Shown: one piece after another, positions 50,831 to 60,556 of the stretch
Layout of the letters: the number at the start of each line of letters is the position of its first letter
How positions within the stretch are numbered: position 1 is the first letter of the stretch
DNA from: Allostella vacuolata
GTDB taxonomy: Bacteria > Pseudomonadota > Alphaproteobacteria > ATCC43930 > Allostellaceae
Length of the DNA: 64,000 bases
Direction: 5' to 3'
Assembly (NCBI GenBank): GCA_006739055.1
Contig: AP019702.1
Location: 1,426,501 to 1,490,500 of the forward strand
Position numbers and translations under genes: made by a program
Notes under the pieces: generated by a model
What the model saw: only the letters and a program-made list of their open reading frames with translations
The model's database searches: none
What the model was told of the DNA's origin: nothing

Positions 50831-52276
50831 CTATTGCCCCGGGAAGGCGGCGAGGCCGGCACCGCGCGGGTCGGCGCGGGTGGCGCAGGTCTCGGGCTTG
50901 CGGGGCGCCCCGAACGGGCACGAGACGACGTTGACACGGGCGCGGCGGTCCGCGGCAAGGCCGGAATAGGCCTGGTCGAGCGAGCGCTGCCCGATCAGGA
51001 CGGCCGCCATCGTGCCGGCCAGGGCGGACGGGCCGTCGCTGCCGCCGGCACCGGCGGCCGCCAGGAAGAACTCGTTCACGTTGCTGTTGATCATCAGGGC
51101 CGCTGCCAGGGTTCCCGCGCTGGCCGCATCCATGGGCGGCGCCAGCAGGATGCCGGTGCTGCGGGCCGACCGGCCGAGGCCGAAGGGCCGGCCCATCGAC
51201 AGGACGCAGGCGACGGCCGAGCCCTCGCGGTCGGTGACGACGAAGCCGGTCGAGGCGTCGTCCGCCGGCCCTGGTCCGGCGGCGTCGCGGAGCGCTGCCT
51301 GCCCGCTGCGGCGATACTCGCCGCCGTCGGCCAGCCGGCGCCACAGGGTGCTGGTCGCGGCCGCCCCTGGGAACGCGTCGGGCAGCAGGAAGAGGCGCTC
51401 GTCGATGAACCGGGTCTCGGCCGGGGCCGTCCAGGCCGGGATCGTGGTGCGCATGTCGTCGGCGGTGATGGCGGCCCCGGCGGCGCGGGCGGCCTCCGCG
51501 AACTCGTGCGCCAGCCGGCCGGCATAGAAATCGCCGGGGCCGGAGCCGCGCATGCGGGTGATGGAGGCGGCCAGCGCCACCTGGCTCAGGTTGCTGCCCT
51601 CGGCCAGCGGCGCGCGGCCGGGCCCGAGCAGCTGCCCGGCCAGCTCCGGGTCGCCGGCCAGGCGCTCGCCGTGGCGGGCGAGGTCGCGGGCGAGCGCCCG
51701 GGACACGGGGTGGCCGAAGCGCGCGAAACCCTCGGCCGGGGCCAGCGCCTGTTCCCAGCGCAGCCGGCCATAGCGCGCGTGCATCGCGAACAGGCCGCGC
51801 GGCATCGCCGGGGCGGCGGCCGGCAGCCGGCCCGCCTGCGCCGGCGGGGCGGACGGAAACAGGATCGCCTCGGTCTTCTTGGCCCGCGCGTCATGGACCA
51901 GGCAGGCGCCGCCGCCGCCGATGCCGGCGCGCGACGGCAGGGTGACCGCCAGGGTAAAGGCCGTGGCGACCGCGGCGTCGACCGCGCCGCCGTTGTTGGC
52001 CAGGACGTCGCGGCCGGCCAGGGTCGCGCGCGGCTCGTCGGAGGCGACCGAGCCGAAATAGCCGGTCACCGGGGCCGTGGTGCCGATCGGCTCGTTGCTC
52101 TTGCCGCCGCAGCCGGCCAGCGCCACGATGCCGCCGCAAACCAGCGCCAGCCTTCCGGCCAGGCCGAGGCGGCGCTTGCGCCTTGCCGCCGCCACCACGC
52201 GGGCGCGGACGGCCCGGACGGATTGATGCTCGCCCTCGGATTGACGGTCGGGGTAGCCGGCCTTAGCTAGAGTCAT
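50831..52276 (-). CDS. Gamma-glutamyltransferase-like lipoprotein, short form
   Basis: 481 aa from ATG 52276. A polar N-terminus of about 40 residues is followed by GRLALVCGGIVALAGC, a lipoprotein signal with lipobox LAGC. The body is GGT-like: RDVLANNGGAVDAAVATAFTLAVTLPSRAGIGGGGACLVHD, and DDASTGFVVTDREGSAVACVLSMGRPFG with the presumed nucleophile threonine. It is shorter than typical Ggt (about 570 aa) and the glycine-rich oxyanion segment is divergent. The M48 protease gene begins only 18 bp away on the other strand, and a promoter-like TTGACG lies inside the first codons; GTG 52198 would give a standard lipoprotein start and is a credible alternative. Coupled to the aminotransferase. Confidence 0.8.
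   Translation of the reverse strand: MTLAKAGYPDRQSEGEHQSVRAVRARVVAAARRKRRLGLAGRLALVCGGIVALAGCGGKSNEPIGTTAPVTGYFGSVASDEPRATLAGRDVLANNGGAVDAAVATAFTLAVTLPSRAGIGGGGACLVHDARAKKTEAILFPSAPPAQAGRLPAAAPAMPRGLFAMHARYGRLRWEQALAPAEGFARFGHPVSRALARDLARHGERLAGDPELAGQLLGPGRAPLAEGSNLSQVALAASITRMRGSGPGDFYAGRLAHEFAEAARAAGAAITADDMRTTIPAWTAPAETRFIDERLFLLPDAFPGAAATSTLWRRLADGGEYRRSGQAALRDAAGPGPADDASTGFVVTDREGSAVACVLSMGRPFGLGRSARSTGILLAPPMDAASAGTLAAALMINSNVNEFFLAAAGAGGSDGPSALAGTMAAVLIGQRSLDQAYSGLAADRRARVNVVSCPFGAPRKPETCATRADPRGAGLAAFPGQ
52241..52269 (+). promoter_or_regulatory. Candidate promoter for the M48 protease gene
   Basis: TTGACG (52241-52246), 17 bp, TAGCTA (52264-52269). The -35 is strong, the -10 poor. 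It lies inside the annotated 5' end of the divergent GGT-like gene. Confidence 0.35.
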
Positions 52277-52294
52277 GGTGCCGGAGTCCTCTGC

Positions 52295-53683
52295 TTGATC
52301 TCGCGCTCGTCCATCCGCCGGCTCGCCGCCGGCCTGATCGCGTGCCTGATGGCCGTGGAGCCGGTCATGGCACAGAATCGGGTCTCGCTCATTCGCGACG
52401 CGGAAATCGAGGCCACGGTGCGTGCCTACGCCGCGCCGCTATTCGCCGTGGCCGGCCTCGACCCGGACGCCGTGCAGGTCTACCTCGTGAACGACCAGCG
52501 CATCAACGCGTTCGTGGCCGGCGGCCAGCGGCTCTTCCTCAATACCGGCCTGATCCTGCGCGCCAAGACCCCGAACCAGCTGTCCGGCGTCATCGCCCAC
52601 GAGACGGGGCACATTGCCGGTGGCCACCTGGCCCGCATCCAGGACGCGCTCAGCACCGCCTCGACCACGGCCATCATCGCCATGCTGCTCGGCATCGCCG
52701 CCGCCGCGCTCGCGGGCGACGGCAAGGCCGCGGGGGCCGCGGTGATCGGCGGGACCTCGCTCGCCCAGCGCAACCTGCTGCACTACAACCGGGGCCAGGA
52801 ATCCTCGGCCGACCAGGCCGGCATGTCCTATCTCGACCGCACCGGCCAGTCGTCGCGCGGCCTGCTGGAATTCTTCGGGATCCTGGAGCAGCAGGAGCTT
52901 CTGGCCGCGATCCGCCAGGACCCCTACCTGCGCAGCCACCCGCTGACCCGCGAGCGCATCGACGCGGTCCGTGCCCACGTCGCCCGTTCGCGCCACAGCG
53001 ACGCGGTGGATTCGCCCGAGTTGCGGGCGCGCCACGACCGCATGCTGGCCAAGCTGCGCGGCTTCCTGCAGTCGCCGTCGGAGACGCTGGCGCAGTATCC
53101 GGCGAGCGACCGCAGCCTGCCGGCGCGTTATGCCCGGGCGATCGCCTACTACCGGATTCCGGATCTGAAGCGCGCCCTGCCCGAACTGGACCAGCTGATC
53201 CGGGACTTCCCGAAGGATCCCTTCTTCCACGAGCTGAAGGGCCAGGTCCTGTTCGAGACGGGCCGGGGGCAGGAGGCCGCGGCACCCTACCGGGAGGCGC
53301 TGCGCCTCGCCCCGGCCGAGCCGCTGCTACGCTACGGGTTGGCCCAGGTCCTGCTGGAGCGCAACGACGTCGAGGCCGCCACCGAAGCCCGGGCCCTGCT
53401 CAACGAGGCGGTGCGCCACGAGACCCGCAACCCCTCCTTCTGGCGCCTGCTGGCCATCGCCTATGGGCGGGAGGGCAATATCGGCATGGCCGCCCTGTCC
53501 CTGGCCGAGCGCTACGCGGCCGCCGGCGACAACCGCAACGCCGTGCAGCAGTCGAACCGCGCGCTCGGCATCCTCGCCCGCGGCTCTCCGGCCTGGCTGC
53601 GCGCGGAGGACCTCCGGGCCGAGGCCCGGCGCGGCGTCAAGCGCGACGAGGAACAGGATCGCCGACGCGGCGACGACGATTAG
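52295..53683 (+). CDS. M48-family periplasmic metalloprotease, BepA/YfgC-like
   Basis: 462 aa. Signal peptide (about 1-26, cleavage after VMA). M48 protease domain with zinc-binding HEXXH as VIAHETGHIAGGH (about residues 103-115) and the third ligand region QESSADQAGMSYLDRTG. The C-terminal half is TPR-like (FPKDPFFHELKGQVLFETGRGQEAAAPYREAL and following). This matches BepA, which handles outer-membrane protein assembly quality control with BAM and LptD. Start is TTG 52295 with GGAG eight bases upstream. It diverges from the GGT-like gene with an 18-bp gap. Confidence 0.92.
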   Translation: MISRSSIRRLAAGLIACLMAVEPVMAQNRVSLIRDAEIEATVRAYAAPLFAVAGLDPDAVQVYLVNDQRINAFVAGGQRLFLNTGLILRAKTPNQLSGVIAHETGHIAGGHLARIQDALSTASTTAIIAMLLGIAAAALAGDGKAAGAAVIGGTSLAQRNLLHYNRGQESSADQAGMSYLDRTGQSSRGLLEFFGILEQQELLAAIRQDPYLRSHPLTRERIDAVRAHVARSRHSDAVDSPELRARHDRMLAKLRGFLQSPSETLAQYPASDRSLPARYARAIAYYRIPDLKRALPELDQLIRDFPKDPFFHELKGQVLFETGRGQEAAAPYREALRLAPAEPLLRYGLAQVLLERNDVEAATEARALLNEAVRHETRNPSFWRLLAIAYGREGNIGMAALSLAERYAAAGDNRNAVQQSNRALGILARGSPAWLRAEDLRAEARRGVKRDEEQDRRRGDDD

Positions 53684-53900
53684 GCACCCCGGCTCCGGCT
53701 CGCGGGGCCTGCTGGAAGCATTTTCGGCGGCCCGCTCCTCCGACGGCCGTGGTGCCTGCAATCCTGTAACGGCCGACCTCTAGCATCGCCGCGTCGCCAG
53801 GGGACCCCGAGGGTCCCGGCGAACGCTGGGTGAAGTCCCCCAATGTCTTGTCATCTTCCGGGCGGGCCGAGCATGGCGCCACCGGCTTTCGAGGCATGCC

Positions 53901-55595
53901 ATGCAGGCTGACATCTTCAGGGACGTCCTGGTACCGGTCATCGGCGGGCTCGGCATCTTCATGCTCGGCCTGGAATTCATGTCCAACGGCATCCAGGCGA
54001 TGGCCGTCAACCGGATGCGGGCGATGCTGGCCCGGGTCGCGGGCACGCCGATCACCGGGCTCGCCGCCGGCACCTTCATCACCGGCATCATCCAGTCCAG
54101 CACCGCCATGACCGTCATGGTCGTCGGCCTGGTCAATGCCGGGGTGCTCGGCCTGCGGCCGGCGATCAGCGTCATCATGGGCGCCAACATCGGCACGACG
54201 CTCGGCAACGGGCTGATCGCGCTGCCGCTCGGGCCGCTCGGGCTGATCCTCGCCGGCTTCTTCGCCCTGGTCTACGTCTTCTCCAAGAACGACCGGGTGC
54301 GCAACATCGCGCTCACCTGCATGGGCTTCGCGCTCATCTTCTACGGGCTCAACCTGATGACGGGCGGCCTGCGGCCGCTGCGCAACATGCCCGAGGTAAT
54401 GTCGGCGATCAGCGTCCTGCGCGCCGACGGCTACGTCAACCTGGTCTGGTGCGTCCTGATCGCGGCCCTCATCACGGCGATGATCCATTCCTCGTCGGCG
54501 ACCATCGGCATCGTCATGGGGCTGGGGGCGGCCGGCGTACTGGACTGGCAGACCGCGGTCGCCTTCTCGCTCGGCGCCGATCTCGGCACCACGATCACCT
54601 CCTGGATCGCCTCGCTCAACCTGTCGAAGAACGCCAAGCGCGCCGCTTACGCGCACATATCGTTCAACATCCTGGGGGTGGCATTCATGCTGCCCCTGTT
54701 CTTCCTCTCGATGGAGGCCCTGATCTGGGTCATGGGCTGGTTCGGCGGCGACCCCGGCGTGGCGGTGATCGTCAACGGCAAGGAGACGTTCCCCCTGGTG
54801 CCGGTCGCGGTCGGCATCTACTCGACGGCGTTCAACATCTTCAACACCGCCCTGATGTTCCCCTTCATCGGCGTGTTCGACCGCGTGCTGTCGCGGATCG
54901 GCCATTCCAGCGCCGACGACGAGGAGGACTACGCCCAGCCGCGCTTCCTCGACCCCAAGGCCGGCGGGCAGATCGCGACCGGCGTCCCCGCCGTCCAGCG
55001 CGAGTCGGTCCGCTACCTGGAGGGGGCGGCCCAGTTCCTGGCCATCGCCCGCAGCGCGCCGAAGGCACCCGACGACGCGATGAAGCACTTCCTGGCGCTG
55101 GATGCGCTGAGCCGGGAAATCCGGGCCTACACCGCGGCGATGATCCAGCCCGGCATGCCCTACGACCAGACCGACCTGCTGGCGAGCCTGGTCGAGGAGG
55201 AGGACTGGACCGCGAGCCTGGGCGAGACCCTCTACCAGATCGCGCGGCGCTGCGAACGCCAGCACTTCTCCGCGCCGGGCCGCCCGCTGGTCGACGCCAC
55301 CCTGGACCTGGTGGCCGAGGCGATGCGGACGATCACCGTGAATGCCGACGCCCAGGCCAATCGCCTGCCCGCGCTGCTGGAGCTGCGCGCACGCAGCCTC
55401 CGGCTCGGCGGGGAACTGCCGTCGGCGGAGCGCGGCGCGATCCTGACCCTGCTCGGCAGCGCCGAACGGGCCTTCTACCTGATCGAGCGCATCGAAGCGG
55501 AGCGGCGGTCGGTGTCGCGCACCGTGCCGGCCGCCGTCGCCGAAGATGCCCCCGGCCGGCAGGGCTTCGGCCCGGCCGTCCCGGCCTCGGCATGA
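53901..55595 (+). CDS. Na/Pi cotransporter family protein with PhoU-like C-terminus
   Basis: 564 aa. The N-terminal membrane part (about 1-310) has the PNaS repeats with the QSS motif: FITGIIQSSTAMTVMVVGLVNAG and, in the second copy, MIHSSSATIGIVMGL, each followed by GANIGTT or GADLGTT. A cytoplasmic helical part of about 220 residues resembles PhoU (DALSREIRAYTAAM...), as in YjbB-type exporters. It moves phosphate with Na+; direction is not settled. The stop overlaps the PstS-like start as ATGA. The 217 bp before it hold no gene. Confidence 0.92.
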   Translation: MQADIFRDVLVPVIGGLGIFMLGLEFMSNGIQAMAVNRMRAMLARVAGTPITGLAAGTFITGIIQSSTAMTVMVVGLVNAGVLGLRPAISVIMGANIGTTLGNGLIALPLGPLGLILAGFFALVYVFSKNDRVRNIALTCMGFALIFYGLNLMTGGLRPLRNMPEVMSAISVLRADGYVNLVWCVLIAALITAMIHSSSATIGIVMGLGAAGVLDWQTAVAFSLGADLGTTITSWIASLNLSKNAKRAAYAHISFNILGVAFMLPLFFLSMEALIWVMGWFGGDPGVAVIVNGKETFPLVPVAVGIYSTAFNIFNTALMFPFIGVFDRVLSRIGHSSADDEEDYAQPRFLDPKAGGQIATGVPAVQRESVRYLEGAAQFLAIARSAPKAPDDAMKHFLALDALSREIRAYTAAMIQPGMPYDQTDLLASLVEEEDWTASLGETLYQIARRCERQHFSAPGRPLVDATLDLVAEAMRTITVNADAQANRLPALLELRARSLRLGGELPSAERGAILTLLGSAERAFYLIERIEAERRSVSRTVPAAVAEDAPGRQGFGPAVPASA

Positions 55596-56740
55596 GCGCC
55601 CGGGTCATGTCGGGCTCGACCATGCGGTCCCGTGCCGGGACCGCGCTGCGCCAGCTCCTCGCCGGCCTCGGCGTGGCCGCGGCGCTGGCCGCGGTGCCGG
55701 CGGCACCGGTCCAGGCGCAGGAGGTGGCGGGCCGGGCCGCCATCGCCGGCGCCGGCTCCACCTTCGCCTATCCGGTGCTGTCGCGCTGGGCCCAGGGCTA
55801 CCGGCGCTGGGTCGCGGGCGGCGGCGACTTCCCGGCCGGCAACTCCGGCCTGGACGATCCGCCGACCGCCCCCTCGTTCGAGTATGAGCCGATCGGCTCG
55901 CTGGCCGGCATCATGCGCGCCCGCGAGGCGGCGGTCGACTTCGGCGCCTCCGACATGCCGCTGGCGTCGGGCGACCTGGGCAAGCTCGGGCTGGCCCAGT
56001 TCCCGGTCGTCATCGGCGGCGTGGCGGTGGTGGTCAATATCGAGGGCGTCGGCCCCGGGCGGATCCGCTTCGACGGGCCGCTGCTGGCCGGGATCTTCTC
56101 CGGCCGGGTGCGCAACTGGTCGGATCCGGCGATCCGGGCCCTGAACCCCGAGCTGCAGCTGCCGGACGCGGCGATCGCGGTCGTGCACCGGGTGGATGGC
56201 TCCGGCACGACCTTCAACTTCACCGACTACCTGTCGAAGGTCAGTCCGGCCTGGCGCGAGCAGGTCGGCTCCGACCTGCTGGTGTCGTGGCCGGTCGGCA
56301 CCGGGGCCAGGGGCAATGACGGGGTGGCGCGCGCGGTGCGGCAGACGGCGAACGCCATCGCCTACATCGACTATGCCAATGCCGTCCGCAACAACCTGAG
56401 CCATGCCGCTCTCGCCAACCGCTCGGGGGCGTTCGTCGAGCCGCGCCCGGCCAGCTTCCAGGCGGCTGCCGCCGGCGCCGACTGGGCGCGGGCGGGCGAC
56501 TTTCACCTGCTGCTGACCGATACCCCGGGCGAGGGGGCCTATCCCATCGTCGCCACCGTCTTCGTCCTGATCCCCAAGGCGACCTCGCCGCGGCGGATCC
56601 GGGCGGCGCTCGCCTTCTTCGAGTGGTCGCTCGAGAAAGGGGGCAAGGACGCCGAGGAGCTGGGCTATGTGCCGCTGCCGCGGGCGCTGGTGCAGCGGGT
56701 GCGGGCCTACTGGGCCACCAACCTCAAGGCCGGAGGCTGA
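55592..56740 (+). CDS. PstS-like phosphate-binding protein
   Basis: 382 aa periplasmic solute-binding protein. Signal peptide with hydrophobic core LLAGLGVAAALAAVP and cleavage near VQA-QE. Typical PstS residues: AIAGAGSTFAYPVLSRWAQGY, YEPIGSLAGIMRAREAAVDFGASDMPL, and phosphate-contact VHRVDGSGTTFNFTDYLS. The C-terminal QTANAIAYIDYANAVRN region is also conserved. It is coupled to the Na/Pi symporter; no pstC, pstA, pstB or phoU follows. The leader is long (about 45 residues to the cleavage site); ATG 55607 or 55622 are possible later starts. Confidence 0.92.
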   Translation: MSARVMSGSTMRSRAGTALRQLLAGLGVAAALAAVPAAPVQAQEVAGRAAIAGAGSTFAYPVLSRWAQGYRRWVAGGGDFPAGNSGLDDPPTAPSFEYEPIGSLAGIMRAREAAVDFGASDMPLASGDLGKLGLAQFPVVIGGVAVVVNIEGVGPGRIRFDGPLLAGIFSGRVRNWSDPAIRALNPELQLPDAAIAVVHRVDGSGTTFNFTDYLSKVSPAWREQVGSDLLVSWPVGTGARGNDGVARAVRQTANAIAYIDYANAVRNNLSHAALANRSGAFVEPRPASFQAAAAGADWARAGDFHLLLTDTPGEGAYPIVATVFVLIPKATSPRRIRAALAFFEWSLEKGGKDAEELGYVPLPRALVQRVRAYWATNLKAGG

Positions 56741-56855
56741 CGGGAGCCGTTCCGACCCCCGGGTGGGGGCCTCACGATGATTTCACCGCCACCGGCCGCG
56801 GCCGGACGGTATGGTGGCGTCGCTTGGACCCCCACCCGAGGAGTACCCCCCGCAG

Positions 56856-57596
56856 ATGCTTCGCCTTTTGAGCCGGGCGGCCATGGCCGCCGCGATCCTG
56901 GTCTCGGGCCCGGTCGCCGCGGGCGCCCAGTCCCTCTCGCCGCAGCAGCGCCAGGAGGTGGAGTCGGTGCTGCGCGACTATCTGAAGCGCAATCCGGAGT
57001 TCCTGATCGAGGTGCTGCAGGCGGCCGAGGAGAAGCAGCAGGCCAACCAGCTGGTGCGGGCGCGCGACACCATCGTGGCGGAGCGCAAGAGCCTGGTCGC
57101 CAACCCCGCCGACCCGGTCGGGGGCAACCCGAAGGGCGACGTGACGATCGTCGAGTTCTTCGACTATCGCTGCCCCTACTGCAAGCAGGTGAAGCCGATC
57201 GTCGAGCAGGTGCTGGCGCAGGACCGCAACGTCCGCGTCGTCTACAAGGAGTTCCCGATCCTCGGCCGCGACTCCGTGTATGCCTCGCGGGCCGCACTCG
57301 CGTCGCAGAAGCAGAACAAATACCTGGCCTTCCACCATGCCCTGATGGCCCAGCGCGGCCAGTTGACCGAGGACGCGGTGATGACCGTCGCCCGCGACAG
57401 CGGCCTCGACGTCGAGCGGCTGAAGCGCGACATGGCCGACCCCGCGATCGAGAAGACGATCGCCGCCAACCGCGAGCTCGCCGAGAAGATCGGCATCCGC
57501 GGCACGCCGGCCTTCATCGTCGGCGACCACCTGGCGCCGGGGGCGATCGACCCGGCCTCGCTGAAGGCGATGATCGACAAGGCCCGCAAAGGGTGA
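56856..57596 (+). CDS. DsbA-family thiol-disulfide protein with ScsC-type N-terminal helix domain
   Basis: 246 aa. ATG 56856 (MLRLLSRAAMAAA) gives a signal peptide cleaved near AGA-QS. A helical segment (LSPQQRQEVESVLRDYLKRNPEFLIEVLQAAEEKQQ) resembles the ScsC/DsbA N-terminal oligomerisation domain. The thioredoxin fold carries the active site CPYC in FFDYRCPYCKQVKP and the cis-proline loop IRGTPAFIVG. It should oxidise or isomerise disulfides in the periplasm. An in-frame codon at 56811 is unlikely as a start. Confidence 0.93.
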   Translation: MLRLLSRAAMAAAILVSGPVAAGAQSLSPQQRQEVESVLRDYLKRNPEFLIEVLQAAEEKQQANQLVRARDTIVAERKSLVANPADPVGGNPKGDVTIVEFFDYRCPYCKQVKPIVEQVLAQDRNVRVVYKEFPILGRDSVYASRAALASQKQNKYLAFHHALMAQRGQLTEDAVMTVARDSGLDVERLKRDMADPAIEKTIAANRELAEKIGIRGTPAFIVGDHLAPGAIDPASLKAMIDKARKG

Positions 57597-57684
57597 GGGG
57601 CGGCGGCCACGGCCGCGCGCCATCCATGACCGAACGATGACGATGCGATGACGGCCATGGCGGCGGCGCGCTAGCGTCGCCGCC

Positions 57685-58539
57685 ATGGCGATCGATCTGT
57701 CGGTGGGGGCGCTCGTTCTCGTGGGCGCCCTTCTTCATGCAAGCTGGAACGCGATGGTGAAGGCGGGCGACGACCGCCTCGTCGCGCTGGCTGCCGTCTT
57801 CTTCACCAGCGGCCTCGCCGGCCTGGCAGCCCTGCCGTTCGTCCAGGCTCCGTCGCCGGCCGCCTGGCCCTGGCTGGCGGCCTCGGTGGTGATCCACGTC
57901 CTCTACGTCATGGGGCTGGTCGGGGCCTATCGCCATGGCGACCTGAGCCGGGTCTATCCGCTGGCGCGCGGCTGCGGGCCGCTGCTGGTGGCGCTGGTCG
58001 CGGGCCGGCTGGTGGGCGAGCACCTGTCGGCCTGGCAGGTGGCCGGCCTGGTCCTGGCCTCGACCGGTATCGTCGGGCTGGCGATGGAGCCGGGCGCGTT
58101 CGGCGTCGGCCGCCGCGGTACCCTGTGGGCGCTCTTCACCGGGGCGACCATCGCCGGCTACACGGTGGCCGACGGGATGGGCGGGCGCCTGTCGGGCGAC
58201 GCCATCGGCTATACCGCCTGGCTCTTCGCCTTCCAGATTCCCGTCATCCCCGCCTATGTGCTGCTGACCCGGCCGGCGGCCGTGCGCGCCTATTGCGCCG
58301 GCGGGCAGTGGAAGCGCGGCACCGGCGGCGGCATGGTGGCGCTGGCCAGCTACGGCATCGCCATCTGGGCGATGAGTGCCGCCCCCATGGCGCTGGTGGC
58401 GGCCTTGCGCGAGACCTCGGTCCTGTTCGCCGCCCTGATCGGCACCTTCATCCTGCGCGAGGCGATGGGCGCCTGGCGCATCGCGGCGGCGCTGCTCGTG
58501 GTGGCGGGGCAGGTGATGATGAACCTGGCGCGCCTGTAG
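57685..58539 (+). CDS. EamA/DMT-family transporter
   Basis: 284 aa with about ten predicted helices in two EamA repeats. The first has [51 protein letters not shown] is typical of the YdcZ/RhaT-like group. The end of the second repeat is [36 protein letters not shown]. Substrate unknown (metabolite, amino acid or sugar exporters are found in this family). It converges with the PhyH gene 10 bp away. Confidence 0.9.
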   Translation: MAIDLSVGALVLVGALLHASWNAMVKAGDDRLVALAAVFFTSGLAGLAALPFVQAPSPAAWPWLAASVVIHVLYVMGLVGAYRHGDLSRVYPLARGCGPLLVALVAGRLVGEHLSAWQVAGLVLASTGIVGLAMEPGAFGVGRRGTLWALFTGATIAGYTVADGMGGRLSGDAIGYTAWLFAFQIPVIPAYVLLTRPAAVRAYCAGGQWKRGTGGGMVALASYGIAIWAMSAAPMALVAALRETSVLFAALIGTFILREAMGAWRIAAALLVVAGQVMMNLARL

Positions 58540-58549
58540 GGCGCCCGGG

Positions 58550-59356
58550 TCAGGGGCGGGGCCAGACCCGGGGGAAGAGCGCGCAGTCCATCGCCTGGCC
58601 GTGGGCGAGACCGGGGTCGCTGGTGGGGATCGCCACCTCGCCCGGGCGCCGGGCGAAGGTCGCGTCGTCGCCGGTCCAGCGGGTCGCGAGCGCGCGGCGG
58701 CGGCCGGCCTGGCGGTTGCCGGGGGCGCCATGGACGATCATCGCCTGGAACACCAGGCAGTCGCCCGGCTCCAGGTCCCAGCGGCGGATGTCGAGGCGGC
58801 CCCGCGCGGCCTCGATGTCGGGCAGGGGCGGCAGCCCGGTGCCGGCATAGGGCGTGCCGTCGGAGAAATGCTGCGGGTTGAACTGCTGGCGCCAGAGATG
58901 GGACCCGGCCACGTACTCGACGCAGGCGTCGGCCGGCACAGGGTCGAAGGGCAGCCAGATAGAGCAGACCTGCCGGCCGTCGACCGCCCAGTAGGGCTGA
59001 TCCTGGTGCCAGGGCGTGCGCTCGGCCGTCCCCGGCTCCTTCACCAGGAGCTGGTCGTAGAAGAAGTTGACCCGGCTCGCCCGCATCAGGCGGGCGGCGA
59101 TCCCGGCGGCCGGGGATTCGAACACGAAGCGGCGGAAGGCGTCGTGGCGCTGCCACAGGTCGAGGTCGCCGAAGAAGCGGCCGGGCCGGCCGGGCGGGGT
59201 ATAGTCCTCGGCATGGGGGCCGGGGGCGGCCATCGCTGCGTCCGTCGCCGCCGCCATCCGGGCGATCCAGCCGGCATCGAACCGGCCGCGCAGGCAGACG
59301 ATGCCGTCCCGCTCGTACGCCTCGATCTCGGCTTCGCCGATCGCCGGTGTGGTCAT
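58550..59356 (-). CDS. Phytanoyl-CoA dioxygenase (PhyH) family protein
   Basis: 268 aa Fe(II)/2-oxoglutarate-dependent dioxygenase. The N-terminal [15 protein letters not shown] is typical. The iron triad is readable: H and D in PWHQDQPYW (about residue 137) and a distal histidine in MIVHGAPGN near residue 225; an arginine in RRRALATRW is the likely 2-oxoglutarate ligand. Substrate unknown; members hydroxylate ectoine, phytanoyl-CoA and secondary metabolites. Same strand as the ornithine decarboxylase gene ahead of it but separated by a hairpin, so independent expression is likely. Confidence 0.88.
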   Translation of the reverse strand: MTTPAIGEAEIEAYERDGIVCLRGRFDAGWIARMAAATDAAMAAPGPHAEDYTPPGRPGRFFGDLDLWQRHDAFRRFVFESPAAGIAARLMRASRVNFFYDQLLVKEPGTAERTPWHQDQPYWAVDGRQVCSIWLPFDPVPADACVEYVAGSHLWRQQFNPQHFSDGTPYAGTGLPPLPDIEAARGRLDIRRWDLEPGDCLVFQAMIVHGAPGNRQAGRRRALATRWTGDDATFARRPGEVAIPTSDPGLAHGQAMDCALFPRVWPRP

Positions 59357-59363
59357 GGCGGCA

Positions 59364-59398
59364 GCGGCCCCCGTCCTGGGAGGAGGGAAGGGGGCCGC
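59364..59398 (-). terminator. Hairpin between ornithine decarboxylase and PhyH genes
   Basis: GCGGCCCCC pairs with GGGGGCCGC across a 17-nt loop. The loop contains GGGAGGAGGG. No U-tract; it may only be a weak terminator. Confidence 0.35.
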
Positions 59399-59425
59399 CG
59401 CCGGTCCAGGCTCAGCTGTAGCGGC

Positions 59426-60556
59426 TCAGATGTAGTGCTCGGCCAGCGGCGGGAAGCCGTTGAAGCCGACCGCCGAGTAGCTGGTGGTGTAGGCGCCGGT
59501 CGCGTGGATCTCGACCTTGTCGCCGATGCGCAGCGCCATCGGCAGCTTGTAGTCGGCCTTGTCGTACAGCACGTCGGCGCTGTCGCAGGTCGGGCCGGCC
59601 AGGACCACCGCCCCGGCCTCGCCGCCGTCGTGCGGGGTGCGGATGCGGTACTGGATCGACTCGTCCATGGTCTCGGCCAGGCCGCCGAACTTGCCGATGT
59701 CGAGGAACACCCAGCGGCGCTTCTCGTTGTAGCCCTTCTCCGAAATCAGCACGACCTCGGACTGGATGATGCCGGCGTCGCCGGTCATGCCGCGGCCGGG
59801 CTCGATGATCAGGCGCGGCATGCGGTTGCCGAAATGATGCTCGACCGCGCGGTTGATCGCGTCGGCATAGGCCTCCAGCGCCGGGATGTCGCGGCGATAC
59901 TGGGCCGGGAAGCCGCCGCCCAGGTTCAGCATGCGCAGCTCGATGCCGGCCTCGTTCAGCTGGGTGAAGACCATCATGGTGCGGCCGATGGCGAGATCCC
60001 ACTGGTCGAGGTCGGTCTGCTGCGAGCCGACATGGAACGACAGGCCGTACGGGTCGAGGCCAAGGTCGCGCGCCTGCAGCATCAGGTCGCGCGCCATCTC
60101 CAGCTCGCAGCCGAACTTGCGGTTCAGCGGCCATTCGGCGCCGGCGCAGTCCATCAGCACGCGGCAGAAGACGCGCGAGCCGGGTGCGGCCACGGCCAGC
60201 TTCTCCAGCTCGGCCCGGCTGTCGAACGCGAACAGGTCGACGCCGCGGGCAAACGCGGCCGCGATGTCCGACTGCTTCTTGATGGTGTTGCCGAACGACA
60301 GGCGCGCGGCCGGCGCGCCGGCCGACAGGCACAGGTCGATCTCCTGGATGCTGGCGGTGTCGAAGCACGAGCCCTTCTCGGCCAGCAGGCGGACGACCGG
60401 GACGGCCGGGTTGGCCTTCACCGCGTAATAGATCTCGGCCCGCGGCAGCAGCCGGTGCAGGCGGTCATAGTTCTCGCCGACCACGTCGAGGTCGACCACG
60501 AGGCACGGGGTAGCGGGCTGCTGATCGCGCAGAAAGCGGCGAATCTTCTCGGTCAT
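59426..60556 (-). CDS. Ornithine (or lysine/ornithine) decarboxylase, fold-type III PLP
   Basis: 376 aa eukaryote-like ODC. The PLP lysine is in [12 protein letters not shown] (about residue 49), with [24 protein letters not shown] and EPGRGM following for phosphate binding. [13 protein letters not shown] near the C-terminus carries the catalytic cysteine and the aspartate that selects ornithine-type substrates. It makes putrescine (cadaverine if it also uses lysine). Start ATG 60556 (MTEKIRRF) has GGGAGGC upstream. It has a long leader with an upstream ORF and three hairpins, suggesting control by polyamine or ornithine. Confidence 0.92.
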   Translation of the reverse strand: MTEKIRRFLRDQQPATPCLVVDLDVVGENYDRLHRLLPRAEIYYAVKANPAVPVVRLLAEKGSCFDTASIQEIDLCLSAGAPAARLSFGNTIKKQSDIAAAFARGVDLFAFDSRAELEKLAVAAPGSRVFCRVLMDCAGAEWPLNRKFGCELEMARDLMLQARDLGLDPYGLSFHVGSQQTDLDQWDLAIGRTMMVFTQLNEAGIELRMLNLGGGFPAQYRRDIPALEAYADAINRAVEHHFGNRMPRLIIEPGRGMTGDAGIIQSEVVLISEKGYNEKRRWVFLDIGKFGGLAETMDESIQYRIRTPHDGGEAGAVVLAGPTCDSADVLYDKADYKLPMALRIGDKVEIHATGAYTTSYSAVGFNGFPPLAEHYI

